The translations under genes and the position numbers were made by a program. This document shows positions 25,599 to 34,781 of a stretch of 51,410 bases of DNA, piece after piece (within the stretch, counting starts at the first letter, position 1; each line of letters starts with the position of its first letter). The notes under the pieces are model-generated. The model ran no database searches. It had not been told where the DNA came from and saw nothing but the letters and a program-made list of their open reading frames with translations. The stretch is from positions 33,236 to 84,645 of the forward strand of contig JAHEBO010000004.1 of NCBI GenBank assembly GCA_024642215.1. The letters are read 5' to 3'. The DNA is from Limnohabitans sp. Its GTDB lineage: Bacteria; Pseudomonadota; Gammaproteobacteria; Burkholderiales; Burkholderiaceae_C.

Positions 25599-26363
25599 AT
25601 GACAAGCACATCAAAAATTGCCATCGTCACAGGCGCTGGTTCTGGCATTGGCAAAGCAACCGCATTGGCCCTGCTCAAAGACGGCTGGTCTGTTGTGTTG
25701 GCTGGCCGCCGCTTGGCCAACTTGGAAGAAGTTGCGGCAGAGGCCAAAGCCTTGAATGCCAATTACCAAGTCTTGGCTGTGCCCACCGACGTAACGCAAG
25801 AAGACTCTGTGGCCAACTTGTTTGCGCAGTGCGTTAAAACCTTTGGCCGTGTCGATTTGTTGTTCAACAACGCAGGCGTCAGCACGCCCGCCATTCCATT
25901 GCCCGAACTCAGTTTGGAAATGTGGAAAGGTGTGGTCGACACCAACCTCACCGGCATGTTCTTGTGCATTCGCGAAGCCTTCCGCGTCATGAAAGATCAA
26001 AAGCCAATGGGCGGCCGCATCATCAACAACGGCTCGATCTCGGCCACTACACCGCGTCCGTTTTCGATTGCTTACACATCCACCAAGCATGCGGTGTCTG
26101 GCTTGACCAAAACCGCATCACTCGATGGTCGTCAGTACGACATTGCTGTGGGTCAAATTGATGTGGGCAATGCCGCAACACCGATGGCCATGAAGATGGC
26201 CAAAGGTGTGCCTCAGGCCAACCTTGAAATTAAAACCGAGCCCCTGATGGATGTGGCTTTGGTGGGCAGCTCTGTGGTGTACATGGCCAGCTTGCCCTTA
26301 GAAGCCAACGTGATGTTCCACACTGTGATGGCTACAAAGATGCCATTTGCGGGCCGCGGATAA
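25599..26363 (+). CDS. Short-chain dehydrogenase/reductase
   Basis: A 254-residue SDR of unknown substrate. It has cofactor motif TGAGSGIG (11-18), NNAG (90-93), the catalytic Ser in NNGSISA (about 146) and Tyr159/Lys163 (YTSTK). ARG-type residues after beta-2 (LAGRRLANL) suggest NADP(H) preference. The ATG has a good AGGAG upstream. The last 32 bases overlap the convergent nnr gene, so the two genes share a tail-to-tail coding overlap. Confidence 0.85.
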   Translation: MTSTSKIAIVTGAGSGIGKATALALLKDGWSVVLAGRRLANLEEVAAEAKALNANYQVLAVPTDVTQEDSVANLFAQCVKTFGRVDLLFNNAGVSTPAIPLPELSLEMWKGVVDTNLTGMFLCIREAFRVMKDQKPMGGRIINNGSISATTPRPFSIAYTSTKHAVSGLTKTASLDGRQYDIAVGQIDVGNAATPMAMKMAKGVPQANLEIKTEPLMDVALVGSSVVYMASLPLEANVMFHTVMATKMPFAGRG

Positions 26364-27891
26364 GCGCTGCCAGCTTGCCCGCTGTAAAGCTGGGCAAGTT
26401 ACATTCATCTGCTGCCAGTCCGTGCTCAAACACGGCGGCGCAAGCAGCTTCAAATTCACGCATGCCCTGGGCCATGCGTGCAGCCAGCAAGCCCGCCAGG
26501 ACATCGCCCGTGCCACCTGTTGCCAAACGCGCATTGCCGGTGAAATTCACGGCAGGTACTTCACCTGATTTGGCAATCACAGTGCCAGACCCTTTCAGCA
26601 CCACGGTGCAATTCAGGTCCTTGGCCAAAGTTTGCGCCGCACAGAGCCGATCGTGTTGAACCGTGGCACTGTCTGAGCCCAGCAATCTGGCGGCTTCAAG
26701 TGGATGTGGCGTGATGACAGTACGCATGTTGTAAGTGGCGCGTTGACGCAGCAAATCTCGCAGCCATGGGTCTCGTGATATGGCGTTGAGCGCATCTGCA
26801 TCTAAGACCAAGCTCACGCTTTGTTGAAGCACTTGCGGCAAAACTTTGACCACAGCCATGCCACCGCCACAGCCGCAAACGATGACGCCATTTTGCAACT
26901 GCACTGCAGAAAATTGGCGCTGCATGATTTCTGCCAAACGAGGCGCAGGCGCCACGGCTGAAAAGTTTGCAGCAGTGTTGTGATCGGCTTCTAAATAACA
27001 AGCCATGACACGGCCCGCACCTGCGTGCAGCGCTGCGGAAGCGGCCAAATCGACGGCACCCGTCATGCCCATGCCGCGAACTTGCACGGCTTCGCCGCCA
27101 ATCACGGTTACGTCGCCAAAGCTGCCTTTGTGACTTGCATGTTGACGCTTCAGGACGTTTTGCAAACGGCTGTTTAATTGGGCTGAAGATTTCAGGTTTT
27201 GCTGCAAATCGTCGCTGTTCAATGTGTCTAGCCAAAGCGTGCCACATGCGTCTCGACCATGCGCTGTGATGCAGCCAGGCTTGGCGGTGAGTAGTTGCAA
27301 AGTATGTTGCGCTTGGATGTTGGGTGGCGTCGAAGACTTGTTTTGAAATTGCCCCGTGTTGGCATTCAAACCAGATGGAATGTCGACGGCCAAAACATCT
27401 GCACCAAATTGGTAGAGGCTGTGAATCCAAGTTTGCATGTCTTGCGCTGCATCAGAAGCTTCAGCTGTTCCCGCTCGCAAGCCAATGCCCAACATGGCAT
27501 CGATGCACAAGTCTTGTGGACCGACCTCAGACTGCGATGGAAGTGTTTCTTGAATTGACAGGCCCATCGCTTTGGCTTTGTTCAAAGCATTGGCTGCATC
27601 GGATGGGCGCTTGGACAAAGGCTGCCAAAGCACAATCCGAACCTCTTGACCCCATTGGTGCAAATGCGTGGCGGCTTCTAAGCCGTCGCCTCCGTTGTTG
27701 CCTGGCCCACAAAAGATCCAATGGCGGGGCGCAAAGGGCTTGATCGCCATGGCCAATTTGGCCACGGACAAACCTGCTTGCGACATCAAGGTGGGGCCGT
27801 TTTGAATACGCGCACTGGCCAAGTGCTCGAGCTGGCGAGTTTGCGCCACATCGAACAGCGCGAGGGGTTCTTGCCAGTTGAGTTTTTTCAA
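26332..27891 (-). CDS. nnr: Bifunctional NAD(P)H-hydrate epimerase / ADP-dependent dehydratase
   Basis: This enzyme repairs damaged NAD(P)H hydrates. The 519-residue protein fuses an N-terminal NnrE epimerase (about 1-225, [17 protein letters not shown] and [12 protein letters not shown]) to a ribokinase-like NnrD dehydratase (about 240-510, [12 protein letters not shown] and [19 protein letters not shown]). The start is TTG 27891, overlapping the amidase stop (TTGA), so the two are translationally coupled. Its 3' end overlaps the convergent SDR gene by 32 bases. Confidence 0.93.
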   Translation of the reverse strand: MKKLNWQEPLALFDVAQTRQLEHLASARIQNGPTLMSQAGLSVAKLAMAIKPFAPRHWIFCGPGNNGGDGLEAATHLHQWGQEVRIVLWQPLSKRPSDAANALNKAKAMGLSIQETLPSQSEVGPQDLCIDAMLGIGLRAGTAEASDAAQDMQTWIHSLYQFGADVLAVDIPSGLNANTGQFQNKSSTPPNIQAQHTLQLLTAKPGCITAHGRDACGTLWLDTLNSDDLQQNLKSSAQLNSRLQNVLKRQHASHKGSFGDVTVIGGEAVQVRGMGMTGAVDLAASAALHAGAGRVMACYLEADHNTAANFSAVAPAPRLAEIMQRQFSAVQLQNGVIVCGCGGGMAVVKVLPQVLQQSVSLVLDADALNAISRDPWLRDLLRQRATYNMRTVITPHPLEAARLLGSDSATVQHDRLCAAQTLAKDLNCTVVLKGSGTVIAKSGEVPAVNFTGNARLATGGTGDVLAGLLAARMAQGMREFEAACAAVFEHGLAADECNLPSFTAGKLAALIRGPQMASL

Positions 27892-29243
27892 GCAGACCTC
27901 AATGCAGACTCAATCACCAAAGAAATGTTCAAGACATCATCGTCTTTCATGGGGCCTTGCCACACCATCATGCTGCTGGGCAGTTCGCCCGCTTGATGCA
28001 TGGGCAATGACAGCGCGCAGCCGTCTAGCATGTTGACCACACTGGTATTGCGAAGCAACAAGCCATTGGCGGCAAAGAAGGCGTCGTCTCTTTCTGCGCC
28101 TGGTGCCACGCTGGCCAATGTAGGGCCATGAATGGGCAAGGTGGGGGAGAGCGCTGCATCAAACCCAAGCAATGCCGATTGCATCCGAGCTATCCATTCG
28201 GCGCGGCCAGTTTGCAAGTCCAAATACTCAAAGGCCTTCATGTTGGCGCCTTTCAAAATACGGGCCGCCACACGCGGGTCGTATTTAGATTCGCCTTTTG
28301 CCAACAAGTGTCGGTGCCATGTGTAGCTCTCTGCGGCACTGAAGCCGCCTGTGGCCAAGAGGCCGGGCAAGGCATTGATCTCAAGCAAAGGGATTTCAAC
28401 GATCTGTGCACCCGCTTTAGACAGTTGGCTGAGGCTTCTCTCCCATGCGGTTTGGATGCCCGCTTCGAGGCCATCCAGCATGAGGCTGGTAGGCACCGCC
28501 AAGCGATACTGCGACAGGCTGCGCGAAGACCGCGCCACTTTGCGCGACGCCAAAATTTCATGCGCCAAGATGGCATCACGCACGCTGCGCGTCATGGCAC
28601 ACACGGTGTCCATGGTGGTCGACAAAGGCACGGCGCCCTGCGTGGGCACAAGGCGAGCTGTGTTTTTAAAACCGACAATGCCATTGAGTGCCGCCGGAAT
28701 GCGAATAGAACCCCCTGTGTCCGACCCAAGGCCAATGAAGGCGGCACCTGTGGCCACAGAGACGGCTGCACCCGATGAAGAACCGCCAGGCACGTGGCCT
28801 TGGCCATTGCTCACGACGGCTTGGTCCGTTGTGGCATCCCAAGCGGCAGGGGTGCCGTGGTGTGGGTTGTTGCCCACCCCCGAAAAGGCAAACTCGACCA
28901 TGTTGGTTCGGCCTAAAAATGCACCGCCGGCTTGATTGAGTCGGGCCACTGCGGGGCAGCTGGCTTGAGCGACTGCCGCCCCTTGAAGCACCGTAGAACC
29001 GGCCAAGGTGGGGCTGCCCGCCACGTCAAACAGGTCTTTAACCGAGAAAGCCAAGCCTTTGAGTGGGGCATTGAGCAGGCTGGGTTCTTGCAAAAGGGCA
29101 GGTGTTTGGGCGGGCTCTAAGCCTAAAAAGACTTTGTCGCAAGCGGCGCTTCTGGCCAAGGCCTGGCTTTTTTCCCATTCGGCCGTAGGCGTTGTTTGCT
29201 GGGCAGAGAGGGCTTGGAGAGTGGCAATAAGGTCTTGGCGCAT
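27888..29243 (-). CDS. Amidase-signature family hydrolase
   Basis: A 451-residue amidase-signature enzyme, predicted cytosolic. The catalytic triad is visible: Lys in FSVKDLFD, the cis-Ser in PGGSSSGAAVSVATG and the nucleophile Ser in GSDTGGSIRIPA. The ATG at 29243 (MRQDLIATLQAL) was chosen because the longer open frame to 29417 would run into the rpsB leader. GatA is unlikely because gatB/gatC are absent and the C-terminal half is different. The substrate is unknown. It is first in a two-gene unit with nnr and divergent from rpsB. Confidence 0.88.
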   Translation of the reverse strand: MRQDLIATLQALSAQQTTPTAEWEKSQALARSAACDKVFLGLEPAQTPALLQEPSLLNAPLKGLAFSVKDLFDVAGSPTLAGSTVLQGAAVAQASCPAVARLNQAGGAFLGRTNMVEFAFSGVGNNPHHGTPAAWDATTDQAVVSNGQGHVPGGSSSGAAVSVATGAAFIGLGSDTGGSIRIPAALNGIVGFKNTARLVPTQGAVPLSTTMDTVCAMTRSVRDAILAHEILASRKVARSSRSLSQYRLAVPTSLMLDGLEAGIQTAWERSLSQLSKAGAQIVEIPLLEINALPGLLATGGFSAAESYTWHRHLLAKGESKYDPRVAARILKGANMKAFEYLDLQTGRAEWIARMQSALLGFDAALSPTLPIHGPTLASVAPGAERDDAFFAANGLLLRNTSVVNMLDGCALSLPMHQAGELPSSMMVWQGPMKDDDVLNISLVIESALRSA

Positions 29244-29287
29244 GGCGAGGGTGGGTGTGTAAAGAGTATGGGGGGAGAGTGCTGGTC

Positions 29288-29317
29288 TGGAAAAAGTGCG
29301 TTTTGGGATGCTATACT
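29288..29317 (+). promoter_or_regulatory. Probable rpsB promoter
   Basis: A -10 box TATACT (29312-29317) and a weak -35 TGGAAA (29288-29293), spaced 18 bases. This gives an rpsB leader of about 140 bases. Confidence 0.55.
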
Positions 29318-29328
29318 CGACAGGCTTA

Positions 29329-29419
29329 GCAGGAATTTCCCTGCAAGTAAATCGCAAACCGGCTCCTTCAAGGTGTTGGTTGTTGTGCAAAGCCCTGTAT
29401 GGGGCTAACGCCAGCAACC
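29329..29419 (+). promoter_or_regulatory. Structured rpsB leader
   Basis: Two stem-loops precede rpsB. The first is GCAGG/CCTGC (29329-29344). The second is longer: GGTTGTTG (29378-29385) pairs with CAGCAACC (29412-29419, one G-U pair) and encloses AGCCC/GGGCT (29391-29395 and 29402-29406). Autoregulatory S2-binding leaders upstream of rpsB are known in proteobacteria. That this one binds S2 is inference. Confidence 0.5.
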
Positions 29420-29461
29420 GATGTGTGAGCCGATTTTAGACCCAACCTTCGGAGAAACAAT

Positions 29462-30214
29462 ATGTCCGTTACCATGCGCGAAATGCTGGAAGCCGGTGTC
29501 CACTTTGGTCACCAAACTCGCTTCTGGAACCCCAAGATGTCCCCCTTCATCTTCGGTCACCGCAACAAAATCCACATCATCAACTTGGAAAAATCTTTGC
29601 CGATGTTCCAAGACGCATTGAAGTTCGTCAAACAACTCTCTGCAAACCGCGGCAACATCCTCATGGTTGGCACCAAGCGCCAAGCCCGTGAAACCGTCGC
29701 AGCTGAAGCGCAGCGCGCTGGCGTTCCTTACGTGGACCAACGCTGGTTGGGCGGCATGCTCACCAACTTCAAAACCGTCAAGACTTCTATCAAGCGCTTG
29801 AAGGACATGAAAGCACAACAAGAAGTCGGTCTCGACGCCTTGAGTAAAAAAGAACAACTCATGTTCAAACGTGAAATCGAGAAGCTTGAAAAAGACATCG
29901 GTGGCATTCAAGACATGGCCACATTGCCTGATGCTATTTTCGTGATCGACGTGGGTTACCACAAGATTGCCATCTTGGAAGCCAAGAAATTGGGCATTCC
30001 ATTGATCGGCGTGGTCGACTCCAACCACTCACCCGAAGGCATCGACTACATCATTCCAGGTAACGACGACTCTTCTAAAGCCGTTACTTTGTACGCTCGT
30101 GGCATTGCCGACGCGATCATTGAAGGCCGTGCAAACGCCGTTCAAGACGTGGTCAATGCTGTGGCCGCCGAAGGCGCAGACGAATTCGTTGAAGTGCAAG
30201 AAGCTTCTGCTTAA
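29462..30214 (+). CDS. rpsB: Small-subunit ribosomal protein S2
   Basis: Ribosomal protein uS2, 250 residues, with the classic opening [20 protein letters not shown], then [27 protein letters not shown] and the late [28 protein letters not shown] segment. A GGAG lies just upstream of the ATG. It is the first gene of the rpsB-tsf-pyrH-frr-cdsA cluster, preceded by a structured leader and followed by an intrinsic terminator that probably limits read-through to tsf. Confidence 0.99.
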   Translation: MSVTMREMLEAGVHFGHQTRFWNPKMSPFIFGHRNKIHIINLEKSLPMFQDALKFVKQLSANRGNILMVGTKRQARETVAAEAQRAGVPYVDQRWLGGMLTNFKTVKTSIKRLKDMKAQQEVGLDALSKKEQLMFKREIEKLEKDIGGIQDMATLPDAIFVIDVGYHKIAILEAKKLGIPLIGVVDSNHSPEGIDYIIPGNDDSSKAVTLYARGIADAIIEGRANAVQDVVNAVAAEGADEFVEVQEASA

Positions 30215-30233
30215 TGCCCGCTCAACCAGAGAA

Positions 30234-30258
30234 AAGGGGCTTCTTGCCCCTTTTTTTT
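30234..30258 (+). terminator. Intrinsic terminator between rpsB and tsf
   Basis: AAGGGGC (30234-30240) and GCCCCTT (30246-30252) form a stem followed by eight T residues in total. Partial termination between rpsB and tsf is known in other proteobacteria. Confidence 0.8.
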
Positions 30259-30334
30259 AACCTGAGTCTCACTGAGTTTTTATCAATTTTTATTTAGTTC
30301 GAACCTTAATTCGAAGACGAAACGGAGAAATCAA

Positions 30335-31225
30335 ATGGCTATTACCGCAAGCATGGTCGCTGAACTGCGCGCTAAAACAGATGCCCCCATGATGGAATGC
30401 AAAAAAGCTTTGACTGAAGCCGATGGCGACATGGCCAAAGCCGAAGAGTTGCTGCGCGTTAAGTTGGGTACCAAAGCTGGCAAGGCCGCTTCCCGCGTCA
30501 CCGCCGAAGGTGTCATCGTTGCTTTCACAGAAGGCAACACGGGCGCTATGCTCGAAGTTAACTGCGAAACAGACTTCGTCACCAAAAACGACAGCTTCTT
30601 GGCCCTGGCCAACGCAGCCGCCAAGTTGGCCGCATTGCACAACCCAGCCGACATCGCTGCTTTGGGCGAACTGCCTTACACACAAGACGGCTTCGGTCCT
30701 ACATTGGAAGAAGTTCGCAAAGGCCTGATTGGCAAAATCGGCGAAAACATGAGCTTCCGCCGCTTCAAGCGCGTGGCCGGTGGCGCCCAAATCGCGACTT
30801 ACTTGCACGGCACCCGCATTGGTGTGTTGGTCGAGTACGAAGGCAAAGAAACAGCCGCCAAAGACGTTGCCATGCACGTTGCCGCTATGAAGCCAGTGGC
30901 TTTGACCAGCAACGACGTGCCAGCTGACTTGATCGAAAAAGAGCGTTCAGTGGCCACAGCCAAGGCCGCCGAGTCTGGCAAGCCTGCCGACATCGCTGCC
31001 AAAATGATCGAAGGTTCTGTTCAGAAGTACCTCAAAGAAGTGTCTTTGAACAACCAAACGTTCGTCAAAAACGACAAGCAAACCGTTGAGCAAATGCTCA
31101 AAGCCGAAGCCACCCAAGTCAAAGCCTTCACTTTGTACGTGGTGGGCGAGGGCATTGAGAAGAAGGTTGACGATTTTGCCGCCGAAGTGGCTGCACAAGT
31201 CGCTGCTGCTCAGAACGCGGCTTAA
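30335..31225 (+). CDS. tsf: Elongation factor Ts
   Basis: EF-Ts recycles EF-Tu by nucleotide exchange. The 296-residue protein has the N-terminal UBA-like domain ([20 protein letters not shown], with ECKKAL), the core motif [11 protein letters not shown] and an Ala-rich C-terminus. GGAG precedes the ATG with proper spacing. It lies 120 bases after rpsB and 94 bases before pyrH. Confidence 0.99.
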   Translation: MAITASMVAELRAKTDAPMMECKKALTEADGDMAKAEELLRVKLGTKAGKAASRVTAEGVIVAFTEGNTGAMLEVNCETDFVTKNDSFLALANAAAKLAALHNPADIAALGELPYTQDGFGPTLEEVRKGLIGKIGENMSFRRFKRVAGGAQIATYLHGTRIGVLVEYEGKETAAKDVAMHVAAMKPVALTSNDVPADLIEKERSVATAKAAESGKPADIAAKMIEGSVQKYLKEVSLNNQTFVKNDKQTVEQMLKAEATQVKAFTLYVVGEGIEKKVDDFAAEVAAQVAAAQNAA

Positions 31226-31262
31226 TCTGCCGCTATCAGGGTTAAAACCCGGGTAAACAGGG

Positions 31263-31278
31263 TCGCCCTAAAGGGCGA
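31263..31278 (+). terminator. Small hairpin between tsf and pyrH
   Basis: TCGCCC and GGGCGA pair across a TAAA loop. No T-run follows, so it is at most a pause site or weak attenuator. Confidence 0.3.
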
Positions 31279-31319
31279 TTCAACGCTAAACTTAAATCTG
31301 TCTTTATGAGGAGCCCGTC

Positions 31320-32042
31320 ATGACCATCGCCAAACCAGCCCACAAGCGTATTTTGCTAAAGCTGTCAGGCGAGGCTTTGATGGGTGACGATCAGTTCGGC
31401 ATCAACCGCGCCACCATCGTTCGCATGGTGGAAGAGATTGCCGAAGTGACACGTTTGGGCGTGCAAGTGGCCGTGGTCATTGGCGGCGGCAACATCTTCA
31501 GGGGGGTTGCAGGCGGCGCAGTCGGAATGGACCGTGCCACAGCCGACTACATGGGCATGTTGGCCACCGTCATGAATGCGCTGGCCTTGGCCGATTCCAT
31601 GGACAAAGCCGGTCTTACTGCTCGCGTCATGTCTGCCATTGCCATTGAGCAAGTGGTAGAGCCATATGTTCGTCCCAAAGCGCTGCAATACCTTGAAGAA
31701 GGTAAAGTGGTTATTTTTGCAGCTGGCACAGGCAACCCTTTCTTCACAACAGACACAGCGGCTGCTTTGCGCGGTGCCGAAATTGGTGCCGAATTGGTGC
31801 TCAAAGCCACCAAGGTTGATGGCGTGTACAACGCCGATCCTAAAAAGGATCCCACCGCCACGCGTTACAGCAAAATTTCGTTTGACGACGCCATTTCTCA
31901 AAATTTGGGCATCATGGACGCCACCGCTTTTGCGCTGTGCCGCGATCAAAAACTGCCCGTCAAAGTGTTTTCGATTTTCAAGCATGGGGCCCTCAAGCGA
32001 GTGGTCATGGGCGAGGACGAGGGCACTTTGGTGTACGCCTAA
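31320..32042 (+). CDS. pyrH: UMP kinase
   Basis: UMP kinase phosphorylates UMP to UDP in pyrimidine nucleotide synthesis. The 240-residue protein shows [44 protein letters not shown], and [14 protein letters not shown] near the phosphate-binding loop. AGGAG lies eight bases upstream of the ATG. It is followed by frr in the usual order. Confidence 0.98.
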   Translation: MTIAKPAHKRILLKLSGEALMGDDQFGINRATIVRMVEEIAEVTRLGVQVAVVIGGGNIFRGVAGGAVGMDRATADYMGMLATVMNALALADSMDKAGLTARVMSAIAIEQVVEPYVRPKALQYLEEGKVVIFAAGTGNPFFTTDTAAALRGAEIGAELVLKATKVDGVYNADPKKDPTATRYSKISFDDAISQNLGIMDATAFALCRDQKLPVKVFSIFKHGALKRVVMGEDEGTLVYA

Positions 32043-32090
32043 TTCTTGAACCTGCCACTGAACCTGAATCATTTGGCCCCGGAGAATCTC

Positions 32091-32651
32091 ATGAGCTTAG
32101 AAGACATCAAGAAAACCACACAAACCAAAATGGACCAGTCCATTGCGGCTTTCAAAAACAACCTCACCAAAATTCGCACGGGCCGTGCCAACCCCGCCAT
32201 CTTGGACACCATCCAAGTGGACTACTACGGCTCAATGATGCCCTTGTCGCAAGTGGCCAACGTGTCGCTCATCGACTCGCGCACCATCAGCGTTCAGCCT
32301 TGGGAGAAAAACATGGCTGCCAAAATCGAAAAAGCCATTCGCGAAAGCGACCTCGGTTTGAACCCGGCCTCGATGGGCGACCTCATTCGCGTGCCCATGC
32401 CGCCCATGAGCGAAGAGCGCCGCAAGGAAATGACCAAGCTGGTTCGCACTGAAGGTGAAAACGCCAAAATTGCTGTGCGCAATTTGCGCCGTGATGCCAA
32501 CGAATCGGTCAAGAAATTGGTCAAAGATAAGTTGGCCTCTGAAGACGAACAAAAACGTTCAGAAGCAGAAGTGCAAAAAGTCACTGACAAGCACATTGCC
32601 GAAATTGACCAGTTGGTCGCAGGCAAAGAACAAGAGATCATGGCCGTTTAA
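32091..32651 (+). CDS. frr: Ribosome recycling factor
   Basis: RRF splits post-termination ribosomes with EF-G. The ATG at 32091 has GGAG six bases upstream and gives 186 residues, the family length. A longer frame begins with TTG 32046 but adds an unconserved leader. Visible motifs are [48 protein letters not shown] and [22 protein letters not shown]. In relatives uppS would follow; here cdsA follows directly. Confidence 0.98.
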   Translation: MSLEDIKKTTQTKMDQSIAAFKNNLTKIRTGRANPAILDTIQVDYYGSMMPLSQVANVSLIDSRTISVQPWEKNMAAKIEKAIRESDLGLNPASMGDLIRVPMPPMSEERRKEMTKLVRTEGENAKIAVRNLRRDANESVKKLVKDKLASEDEQKRSEAEVQKVTDKHIAEIDQLVAGKEQEIMAV

Positions 32652-32673
32652 GGTCATTGCGCTTTCACCCCAT

Positions 32674-32718
32674 GCATCGAATCAATTCTTCTTTGAAGTT
32701 CATCGGTTGATTCGATGC
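32674..32718 (+). promoter_or_regulatory. Perfect 12-bp inverted repeat covering the cdsA start codon
   Basis: GCATCGAATCAA (32674-32685) is exactly complementary to TTGATTCGATGC (32707-32718) with a 21-base loop that contains a small CTTC/GAAG stem. The cdsA ATG (32715-32717) is inside the right arm, so the start codon would be paired in the mRNA. No Shine-Dalgarno sequence is visible. It fills most of the short frr-cdsA gap. Confidence 0.7.
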
Positions 32719-33569
32719 TCAAGCAACGCATTATCACTGCACTGGCCTTGCTGGCCGTTTTGCTGCCAGCCCTCTTTGCCAATTCACCCCAGCCCTTTTT
32801 AGTTCTGTCCATTCTCATGATTGGCGCCGGGGCTTGGGAGTGGGGCAACATGAATGGCATGTCCCGTCAACAGTCTCTGCTCTCTGCTTTCATCTGCATC
32901 GACCTCTGTGCCATGGCATGGTGGGCGGGCTGGACCACGCACACCGATGCTTGGGTGTGGTGGCTGGCTGGATCGGCTTGGGTTGGCTTAACGGCTTGGA
33001 TGTTGCAACGTGGCGTTCAAGGCTGGGCCTTGTGGCATCGCCAATTGCGCTGGATGTTGGGGCTCATCATGTTGTGGTTGGCCTGGCTTGCCATGGCGCA
33101 AGCGCGTACCGCCAGCGTTCAATTGTTGTTGTCTATTTTTTGTGTGGTGTGGGCGGCCGATGTGTTTGCCTATTTCTGCGGCAAAGCTTTGGGCGGCCGA
33201 TTCATTCATCGCAAATTGGCACCCAGCGTCAGTCCTGGCAAAAGCTGGGAAGGTGCCATCGGTGGTTTGTGCGGTGTGTTTCTGTTGGCTTGGGCTTGGA
33301 TGCAACTGGAGCAAGCGTACCAATGGCCAGGCACCAGTCTGTTCACACACATGATGTCGCACGGTGTTTTTTTGTGGACTCTCAGTTTGATTTTTCTCAC
33401 CACCATGAGTGTGGTGGGCGATCTCGTAGAGTCTTTGGTTAAGCGCAGTGCAGGCGTCAAAGACAGCTCCAACTTGCTGCCAGGTCATGGCGGCGTTCTC
33501 GATCGCTTGGACGCATTGCTGCCCAGCTTGCCCATCGCATTGATGCTGCTCAATTGGCCTGTTGCATAG
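32715..33569 (+). CDS. cdsA: Phosphatidate cytidylyltransferase (CDP-diglyceride synthase)
   Basis: CdsA makes CDP-diacylglycerol from phosphatidate and CTP at the inner membrane, the branch point to all phospholipids. The 284-residue protein has about eight transmembrane segments and the complete signature SLVKRSAGVKDSSNLLPGHG followed by GVLDRLD. SPGKSWEGAIGG lies before it. The start MLKQRIITALALL matches the family, yet the ATG sits in a hairpin arm and has no ribosome binding site. It is 63 bases after frr, where uppS would be expected. Confidence 0.97.
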   Translation: MLKQRIITALALLAVLLPALFANSPQPFLVLSILMIGAGAWEWGNMNGMSRQQSLLSAFICIDLCAMAWWAGWTTHTDAWVWWLAGSAWVGLTAWMLQRGVQGWALWHRQLRWMLGLIMLWLAWLAMAQARTASVQLLLSIFCVVWAADVFAYFCGKALGGRFIHRKLAPSVSPGKSWEGAIGGLCGVFLLAWAWMQLEQAYQWPGTSLFTHMMSHGVFLWTLSLIFLTTMSVVGDLVESLVKRSAGVKDSSNLLPGHGGVLDRLDALLPSLPIALMLLNWPVA

Positions 33570-33584
33570 CAAGGGTTTGGCGTT

Positions 33585-34778
33585 ATGAAACACAACATCA
33601 CCATCTTGGGATCCACGGGTTCGATTGGGACCAACACATTGGATGTGCTGTCTCGACATTTGGATCATTACCAAGTTTTTGCCCTCACGGCTTCGGTGAA
33701 GGTCGATGCCATTTTGGCCCAATGTGCACAATACAAACCACGTTATGCCGTCATGGCGCAAGAAAGCGCAGGCCGCTTGTTGGCCGACCGTGTTAAAGCA
33801 GAAGGCTTGGCCGTGGAAGTGTTGTGGGGCGCCGAAGCACTCGACATGGTTGCGTCCCATCAAGACGTGCATGCCGTTATGGCGGCCATTGTGGGCGCTG
33901 CAGGTTTGTCGCCGTGCTTGGCCGCAGCGCACGCCGGCAAGCGTTTGTTGTTGGCGAATAAAGAAGCACTGGTGGTCGGTGGCGATGTTTTCTTAAACGC
34001 TGTTCAAAAAGGCGGCGCTGTGTTGTTGCCCATCGACAGCGAGCACTCTGCAGTGTTTCAATCTTTGCCAGAGGATCCTGCCACGTGGGCCCAGCGCATT
34101 GAGCAAATTATTTTGACGGCATCTGGCGGTCCCTTCAGAACGCGCGATGTGGCCACGCTGCGTCATGTCACGCCAGAAGAAGCTTGCGCGCATCCCAACT
34201 GGGTCATGGGCCGCAAAATATCCGTCGATTCTGCCACCATGATGAACAAGGCCTTGGAGGTGATTGAGGCACGCTATTTGTTTGGCGTTTCGCCAGACCA
34301 ATTGAATGTGGTGATTCATCCACAAAGCATCATTCATTCCATGGTGAAGTACAAAGACACCTCTGTGGTGGCGCAATTGGGAACCCCAGACATGCGCGTC
34401 CCCATTGCCTATGGCCTTAGCTGGCCCGAGCGCATCACTTCGGGCGCACTGTCTTTGGACTTTCACAATCTCAAACCCATGACCTTCGAAGCCATAGATG
34501 ATCATGGTCACGAACAGCGCTTTCCTGGGTTGAAGTTGGCCTGGCAATCCTTGAAAGCCGCACCGGGCACTTGTGCGGTCTTGAATGCGGCCAATGAAAT
34601 TGCGGTTGAGGCCTTTCTCAACAAGCAAATCAGGTTCGATCAAATACACCATGTCAACTTGGAAACCTTGACCCAAGTAACGCCCTCATCGCCACAGAGC
34701 TTGTCAGACCTCTTGGCACTGGATGCCATCAGTCGCGCGCAAGCTTCTGACCTGGTGCATCGCATGGCAATGCCATGA
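33585..34778 (+). CDS. dxr: 1-deoxy-D-xylulose 5-phosphate reductoisomerase
   Basis: Dxr forms methylerythritol 4-phosphate with NADPH, the committed step of the MEP pathway (ispD and ispF are at the start of this window). The 397-residue protein shows the NADPH motif GSTGSIGTNTLDV, ANKEALVVGG, the metal site SEHSA, the Ser-loop ASGGPFR and the NWVMGRKISVDSATMMNKALE-type segment. It is 15 bases after cdsA and 3 bases before rseP. Confidence 0.98.
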   Translation: MKHNITILGSTGSIGTNTLDVLSRHLDHYQVFALTASVKVDAILAQCAQYKPRYAVMAQESAGRLLADRVKAEGLAVEVLWGAEALDMVASHQDVHAVMAAIVGAAGLSPCLAAAHAGKRLLLANKEALVVGGDVFLNAVQKGGAVLLPIDSEHSAVFQSLPEDPATWAQRIEQIILTASGGPFRTRDVATLRHVTPEEACAHPNWVMGRKISVDSATMMNKALEVIEARYLFGVSPDQLNVVIHPQSIIHSMVKYKDTSVVAQLGTPDMRVPIAYGLSWPERITSGALSLDFHNLKPMTFEAIDDHGHEQRFPGLKLAWQSLKAAPGTCAVLNAANEIAVEAFLNKQIRFDQIHHVNLETLTQVTPSSPQSLSDLLALDAISRAQASDLVHRMAMP

Positions 34779-34781
34779 GCT

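Noticed and set aside
27888..29243. Amidase as GatA of the Glu-tRNA amidotransferase
   Set aside because: No gatB or gatC is adjacent, and the C-terminal half lacks GatA-typical segments; a general amidase-signature enzyme is the safer call.
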